Positions 17,171-24,926 of a stretch of DNA of 64,000 nucleotides are shown here, one piece after another. The notes below the pieces were generated by a model. It saw nothing but the letters and a program-made list of their open reading frames with translations, was not told the DNA's origin and did no database searches. The stretch is from Vibrio ziniensis (lineage in GTDB: Bacteria; Pseudomonadota; Gammaproteobacteria; Enterobacterales; Vibrionaceae), in the NCBI RefSeq assembly GCF_011064285.1, contig NZ_CP049332.1, positions 1,178,001 to 1,242,000 of the forward strand, written 5' to 3'. Every line of letters begins with the position of its first letter. Position 1 is the first letter of the stretch. Position numbers and translations under genes: made by a program.

Positions 17171-18094
17171 TTAAACTTGATGCGCTTTAGTATGAAAAAA
17201 GTGCTTAAATACTTTTGCAGCAAAGCTGTTCATCAGTGAAGCAATGATGATCAAAGCAATCCCCACAACCTGATAGTGAGAAAAGGTTTCATCAAAGAAC
17301 AGTACTTGCCATATTGCTGTGAATAGTAGGTTTGTGAAAATCAGTGGTGCAAGTTGAGAGTTACTGTCTGCAAGCTTATAGGCTTTTGAGCGCAAAATTT
17401 GATTCCCAACCACAGTGATTGACAGAACAAAGAGGCATCCCCAAACCAATAGATTATGTTGTGGCTCGAGTAATATCTGAGTATCCATATCTGACAAACC
17501 GAAAATAAACGATAAAGGCAGCACCGCTATCGCAGCGATAAGAAAAGTCCAACTGTTCAGAACCGCTGGCTTCACTTCGCGCTTACTTGCACGAAACAAA
17601 CTCACTTGTGAACCCGCATTGAATAAACCAGCACCTAAACCGAACAGCAACTCAGGTCTAAACTGAATTCCGGTCACATCACCAGCCAGCAACAATACGC
17701 CAGCGAATGTTGCTACTAAACCAAACTTGGTTTCTGTCTTTATATTTACTTTGAAAAATAGCTTTTCCAGTACAGCAATAAACAGTGGTCCAGTACCAAA
17801 TAACACCGAACTTTCAACAAGTGTTAACGTGTTAAGTGATGCGATAAAACACAGTTGGCATGCCGCAATACAAAGCCCTCGTATAATAATTGGCTTTAAT
17901 ACTGTTCGCGGTGGTAAAGGCAGTTTAGAAACTGCGACCATGGCAAAAAGTAACAATGCAGGCATTAAGAAACGAAGGAATGTTAAAAGCTCAATTCCCA
18001 TCATTTCGGTAAGTTTTTTTAAAATAAGCCCAGTTAACGACATACTAAAAGTTGATATGAGCATATAAGGTACGGCGCGATTCTTAAACAACAT
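17171..18094 (-). CDS. DMT-superfamily (EamA) transporter
   Basis: A 307-residue inner-membrane protein with about ten helices in two EamA repeats, ending with the usual short basic tail (KVFKHFFHTKAHQV). Members export metabolites or amino acids; the substrate cannot be read from sequence. AGGGGG precedes the ATG. It is divergent from the LysR gene at 18186 with 91 bases between, the standard arrangement of a LysR activator and its target, so that regulator probably controls it. An imperfect inverted repeat (17121-17148) separates it from the convergent M24 gene. Confidence 0.85.
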   Translation of the reverse strand: MLFKNRAVPYMLISTFSMSLTGLILKKLTEMMGIELLTFLRFLMPALLLFAMVAVSKLPLPPRTVLKPIIIRGLCIAACQLCFIASLNTLTLVESSVLFGTGPLFIAVLEKLFFKVNIKTETKFGLVATFAGVLLLAGDVTGIQFRPELLFGLGAGLFNAGSQVSLFRASKREVKPAVLNSWTFLIAAIAVLPLSFIFGLSDMDTQILLEPQHNLLVWGCLFVLSITVVGNQILRSKAYKLADSNSQLAPLIFTNLLFTAIWQVLFFDETFSHYQVVGIALIIIASLMNSFAAKVFKHFFHTKAHQV

Positions 18095-18185
18095 GATATC
18101 CCCCTATTGACGCGCTCATAGTAGAGCAATGACAACAGAGATAAAAACGAATATATTTAAACAAACCTGTTAGATAAACTTACAT

Positions 18186-19094
18186 ATGAATAGACGACCA
18201 CCTCTTAAATCACTCTACGCATTTGTTGCGGTAGCAGAGGCAGGAAGCATGACGGAAGCTGCAGGTCTGCTTAATGTTAGCCATTCTGCAATTAGCCAAG
18301 CGATCAAAAGCTTGGAATCGCTTATTGAGCAACCACTATTCCTACGCATAGGTAGACAGGTTCAACTCAATGCGGTGGGTCAGAAATACTACAACGATAT
18401 TGCGCCAGCTTTGAAAACCATCATGGATGCAACGGACGCCGTCACACAGCAGCCGCAATCCAACCGAATTACACTCAACATGATCAACTCTTTAGCGATT
18501 CACTGGTGGGTTCCACGCGTCGACAACTTTCAGCAATACGCACCCAATGTCGATATTCGTCTATCAAATTTGGTGGGACCGTTTGACCTAAACCAAGAAG
18601 GCGTCGATGTCGCCATCATTCATGGCAAAACGGATGAATGGGAAGACTACTATTGTGAAAAACTCGGTGATGATGAGCTTTTATTGGTTTGCAGCCCAGA
18701 GCTACTAGATTTAACGCAAGAGACACCAAGCCCAGCTGAAATGCTTCAACGTTACCCAGCAATTTATGCAGAAAACCTAAGACGAAAACATGACTGGAGT
18801 GTCTGGTGTCAAGGCAACGAGCTCCCCGTCCCGAAGCCACAACGCAACTTAAACTTCATTGCGTCGATACATGCTGTTCAAGCGGCGATTCGAAAGTTGG
18901 GGGTATTCGTTACACATCGTCTTTTCGTTCGCGATGAAATCAAACATGGGCTATTGGTAGAGATAGGTACACCTGTGAACAACCCTCATCAGCAGTTTTT
19001 CTTCGTGTGCAAACCGGAGAAACTGCGCAATGAAAACGTCCTTACGTTGAAATCATGGCTAAGCAAAGAGTTTGATGATGCTAAATCAAACTAG
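18186..19094 (+). CDS. LysR-family regulator (GcvA-like)
   Basis: A 302-residue transcription factor. The N-terminal winged helix is clear (LYAFVAVAEAGSMTEAAGLLNVSHSAISQAIKSLE), followed by the linker helix and a periplasmic-binding-like effector domain (WWVPRVDNFQQYAPNVDIRLSN). It is divergently arranged with the DMT transporter, its likely target. The inducer is unknown. No strong ribosome binding site precedes the ATG. Confidence 0.9.
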   Translation: MNRRPPLKSLYAFVAVAEAGSMTEAAGLLNVSHSAISQAIKSLESLIEQPLFLRIGRQVQLNAVGQKYYNDIAPALKTIMDATDAVTQQPQSNRITLNMINSLAIHWWVPRVDNFQQYAPNVDIRLSNLVGPFDLNQEGVDVAIIHGKTDEWEDYYCEKLGDDELLLVCSPELLDLTQETPSPAEMLQRYPAIYAENLRRKHDWSVWCQGNELPVPKPQRNLNFIASIHAVQAAIRKLGVFVTHRLFVRDEIKHGLLVEIGTPVNNPHQQFFFVCKPEKLRNENVLTLKSWLSKEFDDAKSN

Positions 19095-19169
19095 AGCTTG
19101 TTGTTAAGTTTGTTTTCGCTCTTCTAGTACATAGGTGGTGAACATATTGCAGTTTCCAATTAGCTCTCC

Positions 19170-19349
19170 TTATAAAAACTTTGAATAGTGCGAAGTTGCT
19201 TCCCGTTCATCTGTCAAACCGATGTCTTTTTTCATATGGGAGCTTAACGCACTTGTACTGTTTTCCCACTCAGGATCACTCTTTCTAAACCAATTAAATA
19301 GCTTGAAATAACTGAATTTAACCTTTGTAATTTTACCTATCATTTGCAT
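19170..19349 (-). CDS. Small DUF1127-like protein
   Basis: An open frame of 59 codons, found by reading the 351-base gap between two LysR genes. It starts at the ATG at 19349 with AAGG eight bases upstream. The product is basic at the N-terminus (MQMIGKITKVKFSYFKLF) and ends with SSHMKKDIGLTDERE, which resembles the DUF1127 signature (helix, then Lys-Asp-Ile-Gly-Leu). DUF1127 proteins are short basic proteins linked in some bacteria to RNA turnover and phosphate or carbon control. The gene is divergent from the LysR gene at 19446 (96 bases apart), so that regulator may control it. The motif makes a chance frame unlikely. Confidence 0.7.
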   Translation of the reverse strand: MQMIGKITKVKFSYFKLFNWFRKSDPEWENSTSALSSHMKKDIGLTDEREATSHYSKFL

Positions 19350-19445
19350 AATTTTGCCTTGCTTCCATTTGCGATAGGAATATTATCTGAGCAACACGAA
19401 TCGGTTACGAACAACCGTTTATTACAGGAACTATAAGCTCAGGTT

Positions 19446-20342
19446 ATGGACAAACGACTACGTCATCTTTCCTCACTTCGCTATTTTGAGTCTGCCGCTC
19501 GTCTGAAAAGCTACAGTAAGGCTGCCGATGAGTTATACGTCACTCAAGCCGCTATCAGCCAAAAGCTTCGTCAGCTAGAAGAGCAATTAAAGTGCAAACT
19601 GTTTATTCGTCGTGGACGAGAAATGCATCTGACTGACAAAGGTCAAATTCTGCATAAACACATCGATGATGGTTTCAAACAGATCATTACTGGGCTTAAT
19701 CGCATACAAAATGAACCATTAGAAGGTTTACTGAACGTCAGTGCCCCCCGCTCCTTTGCTACACGTTGGTTGATGCCAAGACTGTGGAAGTTCACCATGG
19801 AATATCCACATATTCCGATTAGAGTGCAGAACATCAAAGAGATCGACATTCGTCATACCGAAACCGATGTTCTCATCTGGCAAGGTCAAGAGAGCGTTCA
19901 ACATCTCGAACTTGAGCAAGAAACGCTGTTTGAAGAAGCGATTTATCCTTACTGCTCACCGCAGCTTGCTGAATCGATGAAGTTCGAGCGGCCTGATCAG
20001 CTTCTAAAATGTTGGTTAATAGATTTCCACTCAGCTTCTTTTAGTTGGGATCACTGGTTCGCAACAGCTCAAGTCAATGCAAAGCGTGAAAGCCTGCAAT
20101 GGATGGAAGTCAGTACGTTTGATATGGCGATCAACGCGGTTGTCGCTGGTCACGGTGCTTGTTTAGCCACAGAGAGTATATCGGCAGATTTCGTCGAACG
20201 CGGGTTGTTAGTGAAGCCGTTTGACATCGGATTAAAACCAGGAATTCGTTATTCATTGATTAGTGATCCGGCATCTTCAAGGGCTTTGAGAAGTAATGCA
20301 TTTAAAGCATGGTTGAAGAAAGAGCTTATGATAAAAACCTAA
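19446..20342 (+). CDS. LysR-family regulator (GcvA-like)
   Basis: A 298-residue LysR protein: winged helix SSLRYFESAARLKSYSKAADELYVTQAAISQKLRQLE, then an effector domain typical of the GcvA branch (RSFATRWLMPRLWKFTMEYPHIPIRV). It is divergent from the small DUF1127-like gene and convergent with the nitroreductase, so the small gene is the closest candidate target. The effector is unknown. Confidence 0.9.
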   Translation: MDKRLRHLSSLRYFESAARLKSYSKAADELYVTQAAISQKLRQLEEQLKCKLFIRRGREMHLTDKGQILHKHIDDGFKQIITGLNRIQNEPLEGLLNVSAPRSFATRWLMPRLWKFTMEYPHIPIRVQNIKEIDIRHTETDVLIWQGQESVQHLELEQETLFEEAIYPYCSPQLAESMKFERPDQLLKCWLIDFHSASFSWDHWFATAQVNAKRESLQWMEVSTFDMAINAVVAGHGACLATESISADFVERGLLVKPFDIGLKPGIRYSLISDPASSRALRSNAFKAWLKKELMIKT

Positions 20343-20377
20343 GCACAGGCTGAGCAATGTGTTTTTCAGATAAGTAT

Positions 20378-20426
20378 CTGTCAGTAACGCTGATCGACAT
20401 TAATGACAGATAGACATTACTGACAG
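20378..20426. repeat. Inverted repeat between convergent genes
   Basis: CTGTCAGTAA (20378-20387) and TTACTGACAG (20417-20426) form a perfect 10-bp inverted repeat, with a further partial copy (AATGACAGATAG) between them. It lies between the LysR and nitroreductase 3' ends and probably folds in both transcripts. Neither side has a strong T-run. Confidence 0.5.
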
Positions 20427-20444
20427 AAAAAATAGCGACTTAAC

Positions 20445-21101
20445 TTATAACGTAGTAACAACGTCTTCCATCGACAAACGCGATTTAGGTAAGCCATGGT
20501 TATAGTCTTCACCATCTTTGTGGTAGCCAATCGCTAGGGCTACTTCACACACGTGTCCATCGAGTTCTTGTTTAAACTCTTCACCAATCATCTGTGAATC
20601 AACACCTTCCATCGGCGTTGAATCAATACCTAGGCGAGCCAAGGTGTGCAGCAAGTTACCTAACGCAATATAAACCTGAGCTTTAGTCCAACCGCTGTTG
20701 AAACCCGCTTGGTCGGTATTCGCTTCAGCGAAAGCATAAGATCCCATACGCGCATCGAATTTCTCTGGCGACAGACGACCTGCAACCACTTCTGCATCTA
20801 GGCGTTTAGCGTATTTTTCTTTAGTGAACTTTGGATCGTACGCCAGCAAAATTGTATGAGAAGCAGCCTTTGCATGATGTTGGTTGAATTGATGCTTATT
20901 AGCAAAAGTATTGTAGAAACGCTGCTTCGCTTCATCACTTTCAATAACAATAAATTTCCATGGCTGAGAGTTAATCGAAGAAGCTGAAAGACGCACTGCT
21001 TCTTTAATCACTGCCATATCTTCCTGAGAAATACGTTTCTCTTCATCATATTTCTTGGTTGTGTAGCGCTTGCTTAGATCTTTGATAATTTGATGAGACA
21101 T
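20445..21101 (-). CDS. nfsB: NAD(P)H nitroreductase / flavin reductase (NfsB-type)
   Basis: A 218-residue FMN-dependent oxidoreductase of the NfsB/FRase I group that reduces nitro compounds, quinones or free flavin. Matching segments are RYTTKKYDEEK, SASSINSQPWKFIVIES (FMN contacts), AQVYIALGNLLHTLARLGID with PMEGVD, and the closing GLPKSRLS. I set the start at 21101 because AAGGAGA lies just upstream; the longer frame adds eight residues. Monocistronic. Confidence 0.85.
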   Translation of the reverse strand: MSHQIIKDLSKRYTTKKYDEEKRISQEDMAVIKEAVRLSASSINSQPWKFIVIESDEAKQRFYNTFANKHQFNQHHAKAASHTILLAYDPKFTKEKYAKRLDAEVVAGRLSPEKFDARMGSYAFAEANTDQAGFNSGWTKAQVYIALGNLLHTLARLGIDSTPMEGVDSQMIGEEFKQELDGHVCEVALAIGYHKDGEDYNHGLPKSRLSMEDVVTTL

Positions 21102-21242
21102 TACTGCTCTCCTTAACACCAATTATTAAAGGCACGGTTTGTATCAGCACAGCCACGGGCCTTGGAATGAGCTCTATAATATCGACTTAACAAATAATTG
21201 GTATGGCTTCTTTGTTTTAAACGTTTAATTGTACTTAAGATA

Positions 21243-21273
21243 TTGACCTTACCCTAGGGGAAGGCTTTATAGT
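21243..21273 (+). promoter_or_regulatory. CueR-type copper-responsive promoter
   Basis: TTGACC, a 19-base spacer, then TATAGT. The spacer and edge hold CCTTACCC-TA-GGGGAAGG, an inverted repeat that closely follows the CueR box of copA/cueO promoters. It precedes a copper/silver efflux operon, which supports the reading. The cueR gene itself is not in the window. Confidence 0.85.
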
Positions 21274-21301
21274 CTAGCCAAATCTTCAATAGCGGTTCAC
21301 C

Positions 21302-21709
21302 ATGCGACTAAACATCATTTCAACAACTTGGATCACCATTCTGGCATTAGCAGCTCTGCTTGTGTCGGGTGTTGCTACAAGTGCAGGAATGATGAACAGC
21401 TCTATGTCGCATGCCATGCAATCTACTTCAGCGCTTTGCCAGAGCCAGCAGATGTCATCACATCACAAGATGCAAATGGAGCATCATTCTGAATCTAGTG
21501 CTGATTTGGTCATTAACCAAAGCCAATGTGAAATGTCTACAGATATCATTCATAACTGTTGTGATACCACTTGCGCTTCAGCTGCCGCTATTTTGATTGT
21601 TCCTGATGAATTGCTGACTGCAATGACTTCCCTCGCCCTATTTTCGTCACCTAAATCCGGTGATGTTATTCATACCACCAGAAGCCTCGAAAGACCGCCC
21701 ACAGTATAA
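21302..21709 (+). CDS. Small secreted His/Met-rich protein, probably copper-binding
   Basis: A 135-residue protein with an N-terminal membrane/signal segment (TTWITILALAALLVSGVATSA) and a stretch rich in Met and His (MNSSMSHAMQ, MSSHHKMQMEHHSES), followed by a Cys cluster (CEMSTDIIHNCCDTTC). A second hydrophobic stretch follows. Such residues bind Cu(I) or Ag(I). It is the first gene after the CueR-type promoter and stands before cusC, so a role in periplasmic copper capture or sensing is likely. I do not recognise a named family. Confidence 0.65.
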   Translation: MRLNIISTTWITILALAALLVSGVATSAGMMNSSMSHAMQSTSALCQSQQMSSHHKMQMEHHSESSADLVINQSQCEMSTDIIHNCCDTTCASAAAILIVPDELLTAMTSLALFSSPKSGDVIHTTRSLERPPTV

Positions 21710-21793
21710 ATCCATCTCTAGATCTTAGGTTCCGCACGTAACTGCGGAAGTATTCCCGTGCGCATCTTGCGCTCAGTGATGGATTGAAATTTC

Positions 21794-23173
21794 GTGAAAA
21801 TTAAACAATGCCTTTTGGCACTGTCTATCAGTGCTGCGGTGTTAACGTCAGCTGCCTATGCCGGCGAGCCACTTGCTAGTGAGAACGCTCAAGGTAGCTT
21901 AGCGTCAACACCGGACAAAACACTTGTTCAACTTATTGAAGCTGCGCTTTCCAATGACAGTGCTCGCCGCCAATACTACGCAGAAGCGCAAGCAATGCGA
22001 GAAACAGGCAAAGCCAGCGCGACTCTAATGGACCCAAAACTAAAGTTCGGCGTTACAGGTCTACCTACCGATAGTTTCGCTTTCGATGAAGACCCAATGA
22101 CCAATATTACCGTCGGATTAATGCAGCAGTTCAACCGTGGTGATACCTCAGATCTCAACGACAGAAAAGCCAGTCAACAAGCCGGAGCATTAGAAGTTAA
22201 GGTTGCGGCTAGAGAACTGGAAGTCGCTAATGCCATCACCCAAATTTGGCTTGAATTAGGCTACCAACAAGTTGCTAACCAAGTTCTGCTTGAGAACCGC
22301 ACCTTGATGAGTGAGCTTGAAAACTTCATCCAAACCAATTACTCGATTGGCAAAAGCGAAGCTCAAGATTTGATTAACGCTCAACTGCAAGTCACTAAGT
22401 TGGATGAGAAGATCCAAGCCAATGAACAAATGCAACAAAGACTTGCTGCTCAGCTCTCTGAGTGGCTGGGCTCAGACTGGTTGTTAAATAAAGGTTCGTT
22501 AAAAGCAACTAATCAACTTAACTGGGACTCATTACGAGATATTGAAAATGCTGCCAGTAGCCGAAATTACTATTCGCTACTCAATCAAAACCCAACAGTG
22601 CAAATGCTTGATGCTTCAATAGATGCACGTCGCACTCAAGTCGACATTGCTCGTGAGTCATATGCCCCACAGTTTGGTGTTGAAGTGATGTATGCCTATC
22701 GCCAATCAAACAATATGCGCGGTGAACCTGCCTCTGACTTAGTCAGTGCCTACATCACCATGGATATCCCTCTGTTTACTGGGAACAAGCAAGATAAAGA
22801 CTTAGCTGCAGCCCAGTACCAAGTAGGAGCAGCTCAGTCACAAAAAGATACTTTACTCAGTCAAATGAATGCCAAAGTCAATGCTCTACTAATTGACAAG
22901 AACAACCTCGCTCAGCGCCTTGAACGCTTTGAATCTACCTTGTTACCACAAGCGGACTCTCGTGTGAAAGCAACCGAAAGGGGTTATCAGAACAACACGG
23001 CTCAGTTTAATGATGTGATTTTAGCCACTCGCGATGAGCTTGCATTGAAGCTGGAATACCAGCGCCTCATCACCGATTTGAATCTGGTTAACAACAATCT
23101 GTCTGCACTTTTAAATAGCTACAGCTATCAGGTAGATAAACCAGAAATTTCCATAACATCAGAGCAGCAATAA
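21794..23173 (+). CDS. cusC: Outer-membrane efflux channel (CusC/TolC family)
   Basis: A 459-residue outer-membrane factor of the TolC superfamily with a signal peptide (MKIKQCLLALSISAAVLTSAAYA). Long alpha-helical repeats (VNALLIDKNNLAQRLERFESTLLPQADSRVKATERGY is the typical conserved segment) form the periplasmic tunnel. It should dock with the CusB and CusA homologues encoded next and carry copper or silver ions out of the cell. Start is GTG at 21794; no ATG fits. It lies 13 bases before cusB. Confidence 0.85.
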   Translation: MKIKQCLLALSISAAVLTSAAYAGEPLASENAQGSLASTPDKTLVQLIEAALSNDSARRQYYAEAQAMRETGKASATLMDPKLKFGVTGLPTDSFAFDEDPMTNITVGLMQQFNRGDTSDLNDRKASQQAGALEVKVAARELEVANAITQIWLELGYQQVANQVLLENRTLMSELENFIQTNYSIGKSEAQDLINAQLQVTKLDEKIQANEQMQQRLAAQLSEWLGSDWLLNKGSLKATNQLNWDSLRDIENAASSRNYYSLLNQNPTVQMLDASIDARRTQVDIARESYAPQFGVEVMYAYRQSNNMRGEPASDLVSAYITMDIPLFTGNKQDKDLAAAQYQVGAAQSQKDTLLSQMNAKVNALLIDKNNLAQRLERFESTLLPQADSRVKATERGYQNNTAQFNDVILATRDELALKLEYQRLITDLNLVNNNLSALLNSYSYQVDKPEISITSEQQ

Positions 23174-23186
23174 CGAGGCATAAATA

Positions 23187-24926
23187 ATGAAAACACTTCA
23201 CGTTACAACACTTGCGCTTGTTATTGGTGCAGCAATGGGCTTTGGAGCTCAAACTCTTTTGTCCCAGACAGACATGTCAAATCACACTGCGCAATTGGGC
23301 GAGAGTGGTATCAATCAAGCTCAATCCAAAGATGAACCACTGTACTGGGTCGCGCCGATGGATCCGAACTACAAGCGTGATAAACCGGGTAAATCACCGA
23401 TGGGGATGGATTTGATTCCTGTTTATGCAGATGACTCAGCGCAAGATAAAAAACCCGGCACAGTCACCATCGATCCAGCGGTTGAGAATAATCTCGGCGT
23501 AAAAGTAGCGTCAGCCCAAATCACACCATTGTCGCCAAGTATTGAAACCGTTGGCTATATTGCCTTTGATGAAAGTCTGCTGTGGCAAACCAACGTACGA
23601 GTAGCAGGTTGGGTAGAAAAACTTAACGTTAATGCTATTGGCGACAAAGTTAAAAAAGGTGATGTGCTGTTCACCTTATACTCCCCTGAATTGGTTAAAG
23701 CACAAGAAGAACTGATTAATGCTTACCGCACGGGACGAGACGGACTCGTTAAAGGGGCAACTGAAAGGTTGGTTACTTTAGGCGTTGACCGCCAACAAAT
23801 TCAATCGATCGTTAAACGTGGAAAAGCATCACAAACCATCGATATCAAAGCCAAATCCGATGGCGTCATCGCCAGCTTAAATGTACGCGAAGGTGGTTAT
23901 CTATCTCCAGCTCAAGCCGTGATTAGCGCAGGTCCTTTGGAAAATGTCTGGGTTGATGCAGAAGTATTTGAGCGCCAATCTCACTGGGTTAAGGCGGGTA
24001 GCAAAGCCAAGATGACATTGGATGCGTTACCGACTAAAGAGTGGCAAGGCGAGATTGATTACGTCTACCCTATTTTAGATCCTAAAACTCGCACCCTGCG
24101 TTTACGTCTTAAGTTCCCGAATCCTCAAGGGGATTTAAAACCCAATATGTTTGCCAACATATCGTTGCAACCTGTGACGGATGAATCCGTACTGACTATC
24201 CCTAAATCGGCAGTAATTCGCTCTGGTGGTATGACTCGAGTAGTTTTGTCTGAAGGTGAAGGCAAATATCGTTCTGCACGAGTTCAGATAGGAAGAGAAG
24301 CTGGCGACAAAGTAGAAGTGCTACAGGGTCTGACAGAAAAAAGTAACGTTGTCACGTCTGCGCATTTCTTACTGGACTCTGAATCAAGCCAAACAGCGGA
24401 TCTAGCGCGTATCGACGGTATTTCAAATGACAAAGGAACAGCGAACAGCCAAAGCGTATGGGCAAAAGGTGAAATCAGCGATGTTCTAACCGCATCTCGC
24501 ACGCTCACCATCAACCACCAGCCAGTTGCTGAGTGGAACTGGCCGGGTATGACGATGAACTTCACCGTCAGTGACGATATTGATTTCAGCGCATTAAAAG
24601 CAGGTCAAGCGATTGAGTTTGAATTGCAAAAAACACCCGATGGTCAATATCAAGTTATTAACCTTAAATCCGATGGCAGCGTGGTAGCTGGTGAAGTTTG
24701 GATTGAAGGTGATATCACCATGTTGATGCAAGATTTCGGCATGATAACCCTGCAACACTTACCTGTTTCCGAATGGAACTGGGAAGCGGGTGAAATGAAT
24801 TTTACCGTTGACCCGGACATTAAACTGAATGGTCTGGAGGAAGGTGATCGCGTACGGTTTCTAGTGCAAAAGCAGAACAATGACTACGCACTAAAAAGTA
24901 TTGAGCGAATGGGAGGCAAGCAATGA
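23187..24926 (+). CDS. cusB: Periplasmic adaptor CusB fused to two CusF-like domains
   Basis: A 579-residue membrane-fusion protein. Order: N-terminal anchor; heavy-metal-binding segment (YWVAPMDPNYKRDKPGKSPMGMDLIPVY, ~50-80); lipoyl/barrel adaptor core (~95-410); then two C-terminal OB-fold CusF-like domains (~425-500 and ~505-575). CusF binds Cu(I)/Ag(I) through His, Trp and two Met. The first copy keeps the pattern (NHQPVAEWNWPGMTMNF); the second reads QHLPVSEWNWEAGEMNF and lacks one Met position. E. coli has CusF as a separate chaperone, so here it is built in, twice. It overlaps cusA by four bases (ATGA). Confidence 0.88.
   Translation: MKTLHVTTLALVIGAAMGFGAQTLLSQTDMSNHTAQLGESGINQAQSKDEPLYWVAPMDPNYKRDKPGKSPMGMDLIPVYADDSAQDKKPGTVTIDPAVENNLGVKVASAQITPLSPSIETVGYIAFDESLLWQTNVRVAGWVEKLNVNAIGDKVKKGDVLFTLYSPELVKAQEELINAYRTGRDGLVKGATERLVTLGVDRQQIQSIVKRGKASQTIDIKAKSDGVIASLNVREGGYLSPAQAVISAGPLENVWVDAEVFERQSHWVKAGSKAKMTLDALPTKEWQGEIDYVYPILDPKTRTLRLRLKFPNPQGDLKPNMFANISLQPVTDESVLTIPKSAVIRSGGMTRVVLSEGEGKYRSARVQIGREAGDKVEVLQGLTEKSNVVTSAHFLLDSESSQTADLARIDGISNDKGTANSQSVWAKGEISDVLTASRTLTINHQPVAEWNWPGMTMNFTVSDDIDFSALKAGQAIEFELQKTPDGQYQVINLKSDGSVVAGEVWIEGDITMLMQDFGMITLQHLPVSEWNWEAGEMNFTVDPDIKLNGLEEGDRVRFLVQKQNNDYALKSIERMGGKQ

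Noticed and set aside
20378..20426. Inverted repeat as an attC or phage attachment site
   Set aside because: No core site sequence, integrase or array; better explained as a fold between convergent genes.
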